A DNA stretch of 25,359 nt from an uncultured Collinsella sp. (GCA_900549655.1 UROZ01000018.1:1-25359); one strand, 5' to 3'. Positions 7,268 to 14,879 are shown, counted from the stretch's first letter. Translations and numbers: made by a program. Notes: generated from the sequence alone by a model not told the origin.

Positions 7268-7663
7268 GGGAAACCCTTTCGCGTGATTGCGGCGCGCGCG
7301 GGGCGCTCCGCTACGGTACAGTGTTCATCATTGTACCTGTCTGGCGCAAAAAAGGCGCGCTCGCTGCGGCGTTACATGCCTGCAACATGAGCGTAAGGGG
7401 GAAGGCCGTACGGGGAAGAGCCGTCTGGCGCGTGTCCGGCTCGTGTTGGGTTGATTTCCGATCTCAGCCGAACACATTGAGCGGACAGGCCGTTCCCGCA
7501 GTCAGCCGAACGCCTCCGACGGCTGATTCCGAACTGGAAGCGGAGGGCATCCCCGCCCTTCGGTAGGGGATACCGCTCCGCGGCGCATGCCGCGGGCGGC
7601 GCCCCTATCGGACCACCGTGACCTCAGTTGGGATGGGCCCAGCACTGCCGCGTACTCGGTGAG
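7268..7663. other. 396-nt gene-poor spacer at the island edge
   Basis: I see no convincing gene here. It contains a possible -10 box TACAAT for the minus-strand ACT gene (7335-7330, no good -35), a 10-nt direct repeat TCAGCCGAAC at 7464-7473 and 7502-7511, a short inverted repeat TCAGCC/GGCTGA nearby, and the hairpin cluster at 7540-7595. It marks the junction between core genes and the accessory island and is next to a recombinase remnant, so an old attachment site may be here, but I cannot identify one. Confidence 0.5.
7540..7595. repeat. Overlapping strong hairpins beyond the integrase end
   Basis: One hairpin combines GCGGAG/CTCCGC (7540-7545, 7576-7581) with ATCCCC/GGGGAT (7549-7554, 7566-7571). 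A second pairs CCGCGGC (7578-7584) with GCCGCGG (7589-7595) around GCAT. They overlap at 7578-7581, so only one can fully form. On the minus strand they lie about 70 nt downstream of the integrase fragment and could stop its transcription, though no T-run follows. Confidence 0.5.
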
Positions 7664-8389
7664 CTAGAGCCAACTGTTCGTCTTCACGTCGCGTATGGCG
7701 ATATTTCGGTCGTCCGGCTCGGTGATGCCGTAGCCGAACGCCTGGAGCGTCTCGATGGACTCCTGGATCCTCTGTTGGAACATGGGACCCGGATCGACCC
7801 TCGGCCCGAGGTGCCCGCGCCAAAGGCACGGCGTGGCGCGCAGCATGTTATGGATTTTGGAGATGGGCTCGATGTCGGCGTAGACGTTGAGCGTCGCCAT
7901 GGCGTCCTTGTGGCCGAGGATCGATTGGAGCGCCTTGATATCGCCGCCTTGGCGGATCCACTGCGTTGCGAACGTGTGGCGAAGGCCGTGGAACGTGATC
8001 AGCTCGTCGTTGGTGCCCATGAGGCCGTTGGTCTCCGAGAACGTCTTGAACGCCCTGCGGATATAGCTTGTCGTCGCGAAGGTCGCGCCCGGCTCCGACA
8101 GGATGTAGCAGTCCCCGATCTCGACCGCCCCGGTAAGGCCGCGCAAGCGCAGCTTTCCGCAGTCGATCTCGTGGGTCTCCTTCAGGAAGGGGAGTAGGCC
8201 GACCGGGTCGATGGGGATACCCCTGGCGTCATGGGTCTTGGTGTCCTTGATGAACGAACCCATTCCCTTCGCGTACGCCACCGAGTGTCTGATCGAGATC
8301 AGGCCCGTCTCGAAATCCACATCGCACCACCGAAGGCCGCAGACCTCGCCGATTCGCATCCCCGTGTGCAGGGCGAGTACGACCGCCCT
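7664..8389 (-). pseudogene. Tyrosine recombinase/integrase, N-terminally truncated remnant
   Basis: The catalytic half of a phage-type tyrosine recombinase, which breaks and rejoins DNA at attachment sites. Counting from the internal ATG at 8359 (231 residues), catalytic residues are present: R2 in TGMRIGEVCGLRW, HGLRH at 124-128 with H124 and R127, H150 in LGH and nucleophile Y160. The N-terminal arm-binding and core-binding domains, usually about 150 residues or more, are missing. Homology continues upstream of that ATG (RAVVLALHTG) up to a TAG at 8392-8390, which is also the stop of the upstream regulator gene, in the same frame. The gene therefore looks cut by a deletion or mutation at that point. 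There is no ribosome binding site of its own. It marks past integration of the island. Confidence 0.85.
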
Positions 8390-8641
8390 CTAATCCTCGG
8401 CGGACCAATCGAGTCCGAACTCCTTTCGGGCATCCTCTTCGCTCATGACTTCGAGAAGGTCTCCAGGTTGGCAACGAAGGGCGAGGCATAGCTGCTCGAG
8501 CGTGTTGAAACGAATGCCGCGAATATGCCCTTTTTTAATACGGGACAGGTTCACGGGCGTGGTTCCAATCCTTTCGGCAAGTTCGTTCGAGGAAATCTTT
8601 CGCTCGGCCATGATCTTGTCGAGGCGAACAATTACGGGCAT
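8390..8641 (-). CDS. Small Cro/CI-type HTH regulator (YozG-like)
   Basis: An 83-residue DNA-binding protein, nearly all one helix-turn-helix domain: MAERKISSNELAERIGTTP holds the first helices, with the recognition helix around VNLSRIKKGHI, then the family-typical FNTLEQLCLALRCQPGDLLE. This is the short YozG-like (HTH_26) type often found next to a DUF2975 membrane protein, which is what lies upstream. The gap is 9 nt and the ribosome binding site (AAGGAA) overlaps the upstream stop, so the two are cotranscribed. The tail (DARKEFGLDWSAED) ends in frame with the integrase remnant and may include integrase-derived codons. It probably represses its own promoter and may control the divergent ABC genes. 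Confidence 0.88.
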   Translation of the reverse strand: MPVIVRLDKIMAERKISSNELAERIGTTPVNLSRIKKGHIRGIRFNTLEQLCLALRCQPGDLLEVMSEEDARKEFGLDWSAED

Positions 8642-8650
8642 GACGTTTCC

Positions 8651-9163
8651 TTACGCAATCTCGTCGGAGTCGAGGTACAGCTCCCGAGCGTATAGGAAGA
8701 GCTGGGAAAGCATGAACAGGACGATGCCGAGAACCAGAGAGGTCCAGTCGAATGATGAAGCGATCTCCTGGGCGCCGACGGCCCCCTCGCCGCCAAACAT
8801 CGAAACGGAGGTTTTGAGTGAGCCGGCGTAGAGGCTGGTGGCAGCTTGAACAACGAAGAGAATGCCGAGTACCTTCAAGCATGTCGCAGACCCTTTCTTG
8901 AAGGGGTCTCCGCTCTTGATCGTCCACACGAGAACGGCGCTGAGGATGGTCGTAGCGATACCGATGACGGCAGGGGCCAATGTCGAGATCGCAAGGGCTG
9001 GATACGCGGGGGAGTCTGCAATCACAGGGTTGTCGAGCACTTCGATTGCTGGCTTTAAGGAGAACGCCACTTGTGCGATGGCGGTGACGCAAAGGGCCGC
9101 AGAGGCTATCGCACATGCGATGCGGAAGGAATGAAGCCGGGGAGTGCGATTGTCGGAACTCAT
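8651..9163 (-). CDS. DUF2975-like four-helix membrane protein
   Basis: A 170-residue integral membrane protein with four predicted hydrophobic segments at about residues 14-36, 52-77, 90-110 and 138-160. GDPFKKGSATCLKVLGILF and the C-terminal SLVLGIVLFMLSQLFLYARELYLDSDEIA resemble the DUF2975 family, as does the partnership with a YozG-like regulator. Its function is unknown; in such pairs the membrane protein may sense or sequester something for the regulator, which is inference. The start has GGAGG 6 nt upstream on the minus strand. It is divergent from the ABC permease gene, with 144 nt between. Confidence 0.72.
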   Translation of the reverse strand: MSSDNRTPRLHSFRIACAIASAALCVTAIAQVAFSLKPAIEVLDNPVIADSPAYPALAISTLAPAVIGIATTILSAVLVWTIKSGDPFKKGSATCLKVLGILFVVQAATSLYAGSLKTSVSMFGGEGAVGAQEIASSFDWTSLVLGIVLFMLSQLFLYARELYLDSDEIA

Positions 9164-9193
9164 AATAACCTCCGAAGAATTTAAAAAACTCAG

Positions 9194-9235
9194 GTTACTT
9201 TTTAACAGTTTATGTTAAATTGACTTTGCCGGCAA
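9194..9235 (-). promoter_or_regulatory. Promoter with operator-like palindrome for the DUF2975-regulator operon
   Basis: On the minus strand TTGCCG (9235-9230) and TAAACT (9212-9207) are 17 nt apart, each four of six to consensus. The -10 box lies in the centre of a perfect palindrome TTTAACA-GTTTA-TGTTAAA (9201-9219). With the GTTA at 9194-9197 this gives three GTTA/TAAC half-sites. A repressor binding here would block the promoter, and the co-encoded HTH protein is the obvious candidate. The plus-strand ABC operon must start in the same gap; TTGACT at 9220-9225 could be its -35, but no good -10 follows at the right distance. Confidence 0.5.
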
Positions 9236-9307
9236 GTAATCACAGCATACTGCAACCGTAACCCCGCGCATCGGGCTGAATCGTGTTGAAACGAGCTGGT
9301 GATACGT

Positions 9308-11524
9308 ATGTTCAAAATCTCGAAGGTGATCTTTAGGTCGCTCCTCTCCTCTAGGTCGCTCCGTGTTGCCGTTGCTGCGTTGATGGTTCTTTGTGCTTTG
9401 CCAGTCTTCAGGAGTGCGGCTGGTATCGACGGACGGGTTGAATACCTCGAGTCGGGAATAACCCGCGTTGAGCAGGAATTGTCAGCATCCTATGCGGACG
9501 CGCTTGTGAATGCGGGAGAGGAGGGCGTCTATACCTCTTCATCAAGCATGCCTGCACTTCTGTACCCTCTTGACACGGGGCGACTTATCTTGGCGCCGCT
9601 CTCTCCTCTGCTTCCGTTTCTGCAGATATCGGACGGAGGGTACTCCTTTTATGACGGATCGAAGGAATACTTGCTATGGGTCGCAACGGCCGTTGCCGTC
9701 TCGTTCCTTGCCGCGCGCCTTAACAAACGTGGAAAGCTCATCATCCAGGCACCGATGGGTGAGCCGGGTAGGCTTGTTGCATCGAGCGTATGGGCGAGTG
9801 CTTTTGCAATGCTTGCCGTCTTCGCCATCAATCTTCCAGGGATAATCGCCGCGCTCGTGAAGAATGGCCCGGGCTCGCCGTTCTATCCGATAGGCTACAT
9901 TCAATTTGCGACTCCGGTTATCAAACCGGCTTGGCTGGTGTTCGCGCAGACGACCATCTTGCAATTCTTGATGGCGGCGTTCATTTCGCTCGTCGTTCAC
10001 CTTGCCGTGAAGATTGCCAATAGCCCTGCGCTTGGAATCGTGTTCGTATGTGCCCTGATGGGGGTGACGATGGTTCCCGGGTATTACGGAAGATCCATGG
10101 CTTTACGTGAATTCGCCCTGTTAAATCCCCTTACGTATGCAAACACCGAGTTGACCGTAGGCGCCTATAGCCCGTACCCAACAACACAGTTAGTGAATCT
10201 GCCCGGACTTTGCTTCGAGCGTGGGGCAATTACCCTCGTATGCGCCATCGCGATCGAGGTGCTGGCAATCTTCTTGCTCTGCGTTGCTGGAAAGAGCGGC
10301 TGCGCGCGTCCGATGTTCCCGACTGGTCTTGACAGGGGTGCCTTCATCGCCTCGCAAACGACAACTCGTTCGGGCCCTTATACCGCCGCCGTTGCATACG
10401 TAAGAGCGATGGGAAAGCTGCTCCTGCATTCTCCCGTCCTCGCCGTATGCGCGGTTGCAATGTCGACGGCGATGCTGGTCCCGGCTCTGGTTGAGATGTT
10501 TCCCGACACCGATGGCGTTTCCGCTGGTCGGTATAGGGATGGCGAGCTTCGTTCAATAGATCGGTATCTAGAGCGCGACGCTGCGAATATGGACGCCGAG
10601 GGCAAAACGGCCCTGGAAAACATGCGAGATGCTCTTTCGGGTTTCGTGTATGCACCTACGCCTGCGGAGGGGTTTCGAAGCCTTGCGACATACGAGCGCG
10701 CTCGAGGCGAGCTGAGCGCGGCAGATGCGACCCTCCTGCAATCGATTGGAATCGAGCCAGAGACTCCTTCTCGTGCGGAGGCGCGCGCCCTTCTGCTCGA
10801 GTCGATCGCAAGCTTGCCGGACCCCAAGGTTTACGAATTGAGTACGAAGATGCCCCCGTTAATCCTTCTTTCGTATCTCCAGGCAGCGCTTCCTTCCTTG
10901 TTTTGGCTGTTGCCCGTGGTTGTCACATCGCTTGTGTGCACCTACCTGCGGTGCCGTTCCCTTCTGGTTTTCCAAGTCCCCGCAACAGCGCATGTGCGTT
11001 TTCTGACGGCTGTTGCGCTGTCTCTCCTGCTTGGCCTGGCGCTGCTTTTGGTGTCGATGGTTCCCGCTGCGGTTGTGTCCTTGATTAAGAACGGTGCGGG
11101 TGGATCGGAGTATCCCGTCGCTCTCATTCGGGCGGGAGCTTCGACAACGTCCATGGTGGGGGAGGCGGTGTTGTGCAGTATTCCGTTGCTGGTCATGGCA
11201 TACGGCGTGATTTCCGTCGTCGCTGCGTTGACAGCAGCGATTAGCCGCAACCCCGTTGTCACCGGGGTGGTTTGCGCGGTTCTCCTGGTGTTGGGTTCGT
11301 TGAGCGCTCATGTTGAAAGCGCGGGCATGGGCGTCGCGCTGCTGGCTCCATTCGCCTCGTTTGATCCCGCTTCCCAGGTGGGGACGATCGGGTTCCTTGG
11401 GCGAGGGACGAACGCGATGCCTTTTGGAGAGGTCGTCGGCGCATCGGGCGCTCTGCTGGTGGTTTTGGGCGCCGTATCTCCGTTGATGGTGCGCCTGAGT
11501 GTTCCAAAGATCGAAAGGGGATGA
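9308..11524 (+). CDS. Tandem double ABC-2-type permease
   Basis: A membrane protein of 738 residues made of two homologous halves, each resembling one ABC-2-type permease. Each half has a first transmembrane helix near its start (RVAVAALMVLCALPVF; then LLHSPVLAVCAVAMSTAMLVPAL about 370 residues later), a large extracytoplasmic loop, and a C-terminal block of five or so helices. A shared motif proves the duplication: LVKNGPG-x-x-x-YP near residue 184 and LIKNGAG-x-x-x-YP near residue 593, about 409 residues apart. The fusion protein downstream has the same motif once. No ATPase domain is present; the next gene supplies it and overlaps by 4 nt. I prefer ATG 9308 (weak GGTGA upstream); GTG 9299 is an alternative giving 741 residues. 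Substrate unknown; export of or immunity to a peptide is possible. Confidence 0.8.
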   Translation: MFKISKVIFRSLLSSRSLRVAVAALMVLCALPVFRSAAGIDGRVEYLESGITRVEQELSASYADALVNAGEEGVYTSSSSMPALLYPLDTGRLILAPLSPLLPFLQISDGGYSFYDGSKEYLLWVATAVAVSFLAARLNKRGKLIIQAPMGEPGRLVASSVWASAFAMLAVFAINLPGIIAALVKNGPGSPFYPIGYIQFATPVIKPAWLVFAQTTILQFLMAAFISLVVHLAVKIANSPALGIVFVCALMGVTMVPGYYGRSMALREFALLNPLTYANTELTVGAYSPYPTTQLVNLPGLCFERGAITLVCAIAIEVLAIFLLCVAGKSGCARPMFPTGLDRGAFIASQTTTRSGPYTAAVAYVRAMGKLLLHSPVLAVCAVAMSTAMLVPALVEMFPDTDGVSAGRYRDGELRSIDRYLERDAANMDAEGKTALENMRDALSGFVYAPTPAEGFRSLATYERARGELSAADATLLQSIGIEPETPSRAEARALLLESIASLPDPKVYELSTKMPPLILLSYLQAALPSLFWLLPVVVTSLVCTYLRCRSLLVFQVPATAHVRFLTAVALSLLLGLALLLVSMVPAAVVSLIKNGAGGSEYPVALIRAGASTTSMVGEAVLCSIPLLVMAYGVISVVAALTAAISRNPVVTGVVCAVLLVLGSLSAHVESAGMGVALLAPFASFDPASQVGTIGFLGRGTNAMPFGEVVGASGALLVVLGAVSPLMVRLSVPKIERG

Positions 11525-12270
11525 TCTCGATGATTGGCCTTCAAACGCTGACGATCTCTTATGGAAAGAAGGTGCTCGTAGATTCGGTGGACGCTGAGTT
11601 TGCCCCGGGTACGGTCTACGGTCTCGTCGCTCCGAACGGGCATGGAAAGACGACGTTGCTGCGTGCGATGGCAGGTTTGCCGGGTCCTCGCGTGGACGGG
11701 AGCATCGTTCTGGATGAGGTGCAGGGTGCGGGTGCGAGAGAGGTCCGTTCTATGATCTTCTATGCACCTGGTGAGGGGACGCTGCTGTATCCCGGATTGC
11801 GTGCGGAAGATCACCTCAAGATGGTTTGCGATATGTGGCCGCATGCTCGCGATATCGAAGAGATAGTGGAACAAACGCAGATAGGCGAGTTCGCGAAGAT
11901 GAGGATCCGCACTCTGAGCCAGGGCATGAAGCAACAGCTTACCCTGGCGATTGCGTATGCGACGGGCGCGCGGTACCTTCTATTAGATGAGCCCATGAAC
12001 GCGCTCGACCCCAGCAGGGTGGACTTGCATTCCGAGATTCTCAGGAAGCTGGCCGATTCTGGTACGTGCATCATCATGTCATCCCACATCTTGGATTCGG
12101 TCGATAGGCTGTGCGATGAGATTCTGTTTTTGAAGGATGGGAGGCTCATTAGAAGCATTCCGCAAGATGATGCTGCGCCGAAGTCTCCTGGATCCCATTT
12201 CGCAAAGCCTGCCGGACGCGCCGAGGGTGCGCTAAGCACGTATCGGCGACTCTACGAAAAGGGCGGGTAG
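11521..12270 (+). CDS. ABC transporter ATP-binding protein
   Basis: The 249-residue ATPase subunit that powers the permease encoded just upstream; ATGA overlap (11521-11524) implies translational coupling. Walker A is APNGHGKTT (37-45), signature LSQGMKQQ (132-139), Walker B YLLLDEP (152-158), D-loop ALDP, and switch histidine H189. The Walker A begins with Ala in place of the common Gly, and no clear Q-loop glutamine is seen in the YAPGEGTLLYP stretch. Both features are shared with the ATPase half of the later fusion protein, as are the L-Y-P and GMKQQ segments, so the two are paralogues. The C-terminal 30 residues are variable. It resembles the BcrA/lantibiotic-immunity type of ATPase, but the substrate is unknown. 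Confidence 0.92.
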   Translation: MISMIGLQTLTISYGKKVLVDSVDAEFAPGTVYGLVAPNGHGKTTLLRAMAGLPGPRVDGSIVLDEVQGAGAREVRSMIFYAPGEGTLLYPGLRAEDHLKMVCDMWPHARDIEEIVEQTQIGEFAKMRIRTLSQGMKQQLTLAIAYATGARYLLLDEPMNALDPSRVDLHSEILRKLADSGTCIIMSSHILDSVDRLCDEILFLKDGRLIRSIPQDDAAPKSPGSHFAKPAGRAEGALSTYRRLYEKGG

Positions 12271-12272
12271 AA

Positions 12273-12404
12273 ATGCAAGTTAAAAATCTATGTGGTCAAT
12301 ATAATACCGTTGAACCCGCGTATCGATACCGCTCAGCCATTCGCCTCGCCCCCGTCGCACGTATCTTCATCCGGTCTGTTACTTTTAATCTAACAATTCT
12401 TTGA
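12273..12404 (+). CDS. Possible 43-residue small ORF between ABC genes
   Basis: An ATG lies 2 nt after the ATPase stop, with AAGGG at 12259-12263 as a possible ribosome binding site, and the frame stays open for 43 codons to TGA 12402-12404. The product (starting MQVKNLCGQYNTVEPAYRY) would be cationic, with one cysteine and no signal peptide or known motif. The sequence also includes a TATAAT at 12300-12305 that could be a -10 box for the next gene, so this stretch may simply be a promoter region. Chance ORF is the more likely reading. Confidence 0.2.
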   Translation: MQVKNLCGQYNTVEPAYRYRSAIRLAPVARIFIRSVTFNLTIL

Positions 12405-12423
12405 GGAACGTAGGTGCTTCCAA

Positions 12424-14232
12424 ATGTACTGTCGACTTCTTCTCAAACTAATCCTAAGAGACAAGGCCGTATGGATTTGTACGCTCGTTCTCGCCGCAGC
12501 CTTTTCCGTCCCCATTGCGTTCAATTCACCCATCTACGGCCCCTTCTTTATGAAGCAGGGCATGCAGGGCTTTGTCGACGCATTCAATACGCGCGCGCCC
12601 CAGGCCAGCGGCACAGACCTATCGCCAGAGCAGCAAGATGACGCTGAGCTTGCAAGATACGCGAACGCCGCCCTCGCCGCTCAAACCGACGCCGCCTTTC
12701 TCGACTCTGCCGAGAGCTACTACGCGCTCATGGGCGAGGGCTTCCAATCCGGGTCCATCGTGGGGGACCGAGAGACCAATGACGCGGCGCTCGCATATTG
12801 CCGCGCCCTGAGCAGCTCCGGCATCGCGGATATCCCGGCCTCCGCAAACGACCTGCCGTTCCTCTCCTTCCTGCCCTACGCCATTGCCCAGGCGCCGTCC
12901 TTCCTTCCCTTCATCCCCTTCCTTCTCTCGTCGATACTCGTGCTCGGCGCCACAAGGCCCGGGACCCTGGCGGCAAAGGCGCCCGTGCCCAAATTCCGGC
13001 GCCTTATCCAGACCGTGTTTTCGATAATCGCCGCGGGGACCGCGATGCTCCTCGCCGGCCTCGCACCCGGGGGCATTTACGCCTTGGCCCTAAACGGCTT
13101 CGGGCAGATCGGGTACCCGATCGCCTTCTTCCATGACGGCGCGCTTACCACCACGACCGCGGGAAACGTCTTCACAGCCCTGCTTATCGCGCTTCTTGCG
13201 GGCGGAACCTTGATATCCGTTTGCTCCGCCGTCCTATCGACCGCAACGAGGCGCGTCCTCGCGGGCCCCCTTACCTCCGCGCTGCTTGTCGCGGCCCCGG
13301 TATTCCCGTTACTGTCCGATTCGGCACTGGGGCATAACGCCGCGCTCAATCTCCTGCCACTGCCCGTATTCTCGCCTATCGAGGCAACGGGTTACGTAGG
13401 ATGCTTCCCGACGGAATTCATTGGCTCCGGTTCAAGCGGTGCATCGATGCTTGCCGTGGCCCTGGCATACGTCGCGGTCTTTTTTGCGGTCGGCGCCGTT
13501 GCGACGCGTTCCCCCAAACAGCCTGGACCCGCGAAAAAGCACCATGGGCTCGAGCTTCTGGACGCGAGCGTGGGATACGGGAGCACGACGATACTTTCAA
13601 TCGGGTCGCTTTTCCTGAGCCCGGGAACGGCGGCGGGCCTCGTTGCCCCCAACGGCTCGGGGAAAACCACCCTTCTTGAAGCGCTGTCGGGCCAATTTCC
13701 CATCCGCATCCGCTCGGGAAGCCTGGCGGCAGACGGAATCTGCCAACGTCGATCAGCCGAATTTGCAGAACTCGTCTACCTGAGCTCTTCGGGCGGCGCG
13801 GATCTCTACCCCACGCTATCGGCCCGCGAGCACCTCTCTTTCGTTAGGGAGGCGTGGAAATCGGCCGCCGACATCGACTCGCTCTGCAGCTCCCTCGGAA
13901 TCTCCCCATATCTCGACAAGCCGACCCGTAAACTCTCGACAGGAATGAAGCAGCAGGTAAAGCTTGCCATGGCGATAGCGACCGATTGCCCGTACCTCAT
14001 CCTCGATGAACCGCTGAACGGCCTCGATCCGGGAAAACGGAAAACCTCCTGCGACGCGATGCGCAGCGAGGTGGCGCGGGGACGAAGCGTGCTCATTTCA
14101 AGCCATCTGCTCGACGACCTGGCAGACCTCACCAGCTCGTTCTACTTCATCGAGGCCGGAACGCTCGTGGAAAAGATCGAGTCGTCCTCGCAAACACTCA
14201 AACAGGAATACCTCGATACATACGAGAGATGA
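12424..14232 (+). CDS. ABC-2-type permease fused to an ABC ATPase
   Basis: A 602-residue protein combining one permease domain (about 1-365) and a C-terminal ATPase (about 372-602). The permease half has a first helix near residues 15-35 (ICTLVLAAAFSVPIAF), an external loop to about 150, and further helices; its ALNGFGQIGYP motif (222-232) matches both halves of the upstream double permease. The ATPase has Walker A APNGSGKTT (408-416), signature LSTGMKQQ (504-511), Walker B YLILDEP (524-530) and switch H561, but no obvious Q-loop glutamine. It is thus a half-transporter that could dimerise or join the upstream proteins. ATG 12424 has AGGTG 7 nt upstream. Its bases look richer in G and C than the two preceding genes, hinting at a separate origin. 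Substrate unknown. Confidence 0.85.
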   Translation: MYCRLLLKLILRDKAVWICTLVLAAAFSVPIAFNSPIYGPFFMKQGMQGFVDAFNTRAPQASGTDLSPEQQDDAELARYANAALAAQTDAAFLDSAESYYALMGEGFQSGSIVGDRETNDAALAYCRALSSSGIADIPASANDLPFLSFLPYAIAQAPSFLPFIPFLLSSILVLGATRPGTLAAKAPVPKFRRLIQTVFSIIAAGTAMLLAGLAPGGIYALALNGFGQIGYPIAFFHDGALTTTTAGNVFTALLIALLAGGTLISVCSAVLSTATRRVLAGPLTSALLVAAPVFPLLSDSALGHNAALNLLPLPVFSPIEATGYVGCFPTEFIGSGSSGASMLAVALAYVAVFFAVGAVATRSPKQPGPAKKHHGLELLDASVGYGSTTILSIGSLFLSPGTAAGLVAPNGSGKTTLLEALSGQFPIRIRSGSLAADGICQRRSAEFAELVYLSSSGGADLYPTLSAREHLSFVREAWKSAADIDSLCSSLGISPYLDKPTRKLSTGMKQQVKLAMAIATDCPYLILDEPLNGLDPGKRKTSCDAMRSEVARGRSVLISSHLLDDLADLTSSFYFIEAGTLVEKIESSSQTLKQEYLDTYER

Positions 14233-14250
14233 ATGTGGGGGAGTGTTCGG

Positions 14251-14382
14251 ATGAAGTTGATATTTAAGGTCCAGCTCGTGTTGTGCCGAAAAGACCGTGA
14301 ACCTTTTGTGGGACACGCGGCGCCGTGGTACCATAGCCGAGTTTGTTGTCTTGGTCGGAAACCAAGACGCCTTATGCGCTGA
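14251..14382 (+). pseudogene. Possible 5' stub of another ABC permease gene
   Basis: After the fusion gene, GGGGGAG (14237-14243) sits 7 nt before ATG 14251. The first residues, MKLIFKVQLVLCRKDRE, look like the amphipathic start of the permeases in this module (compare YCRLLLKLILRDKAVW). After about 17 codons the resemblance ends and the frame runs to TGA 14380-14382 through the rpmE promoter and leader. My reading is that the island edge cut a further permease gene near 14300. The segment is too short to prove this. Confidence 0.3.
14306..14334 (+). promoter_or_regulatory. Putative rpmE promoter
   Basis: TTGTGG (14306-14311) and TACCAT (14329-14334) are 17 nt apart. It would start a transcript just ahead of the paired hairpins in the rpmE leader. 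Consensus match only. Confidence 0.45.
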
Positions 14383-14404
14383 TCGGTAACCAGCGCCTGA
14401 CCAA
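14348..14404 (+). ncRNA. Structured rpmE leader (L31-type ribosomal protein leader)
   Basis: Two adjacent hairpins precede the rpmE ribosome binding site: GTCTTGGT/ACCAAGAC (14348-14355, 14361-14368) and GCGCTG/CAGCGC (14376-14381, 14391-14396). Their loops share TCGG-A/T-AACCA, as if duplicated. GACCAA (14399-14404), just before AAGGAG, could instead pair with TTGGTC (14351-14356), giving an alternative fold. Conserved L31 leader RNAs, including a Coriobacteria type, are known as far as I recall; I cannot verify the match. Binding of L31 to repress its own translation is the likely role. Confidence 0.6.
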
Positions 14405-14418
14405 TAAGGAGTCCTACC

Positions 14419-14844
14419 ATGAAGCAGGGTATCCATCCCCAGTATGTCGAGTGCACGGTGACGTGCTCCTGCGGCAACACCTTCAAGACGCACGCTACCG
14501 TGTCCGAGATGAAGGTCGAGCTTTGCAACGAGTGCCACCCGTTCTACACCGGCCAGCAGAAGTTCGTCGACACCGGTGGACGCGTCCAGCGCTTCGCCGA
14601 CAAGTTCGGTGGCGCCGCTGCCGCCCAGCTCAAGAAGGCTGAGGAGGCCAAGGCTGCCAAGGCCGCCAAGGCTGCTGAGGCCGAGGCCGCTCGCAAGGCC
14701 GCCGCTGAGGCTAAGGCTGCCGAGAAGGCTAAGCGTGCCGCTAAGTTCGCCGAGGAGGCTGCCAAGCAGGCCGCCGAGGCTCCCGCAGAGGCTCCCGTCG
14801 AGGAGGCCGCTGCCGAGGCCGAGACCACCGAGGCCGCTGAGTAA
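14419..14844 (+). CDS. rpmE: Ribosomal protein L31 with alanine-rich C-terminal extension
   Basis: A large-subunit ribosomal protein. Residues 1-70 match the zinc-binding (C+) form of L31: MKQGIHPQY at the start, cysteines 16, 18, 36 and 39 as the zinc ligands, and the hallmark CHPFYTGQQKFVDTGGRVQRF. Normal L31 is about 65-75 residues, but here it continues to 141 with a tail made almost wholly of Ala, Lys, Glu and Arg, likely a long charged helix ending in an acidic segment. The tail is in frame, with the same codon style, so it is not a sequencing artefact on its face. ATG 14419 has AAGGAG 7 nt upstream. It is followed by a strong terminator and is monocistronic. Confidence 0.95.
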   Translation: MKQGIHPQYVECTVTCSCGNTFKTHATVSEMKVELCNECHPFYTGQQKFVDTGGRVQRFADKFGGAAAAQLKKAEEAKAAKAAKAAEAEAARKAAAEAKAAEKAKRAAKFAEEAAKQAAEAPAEAPVEEAAAEAETTEAAE

Positions 14845-14879
14845 ATAGCTCGCCGCGGAATCGCTCGCATTCATGGCAT

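Noticed and set aside
7464..7511. The direct repeat TCAGCCGAAC as an integrase attachment site.
   Set aside because: Too short, no matching copy at the other island edge (about 14300), and no tRNA gene nearby.
12414..12641. A plus-strand frame starting GTG 12414 overlapping the fusion ABC gene.
   Set aside because: No domain and no membrane segments; it is out of frame with the clearly supported permease starting at 12424.
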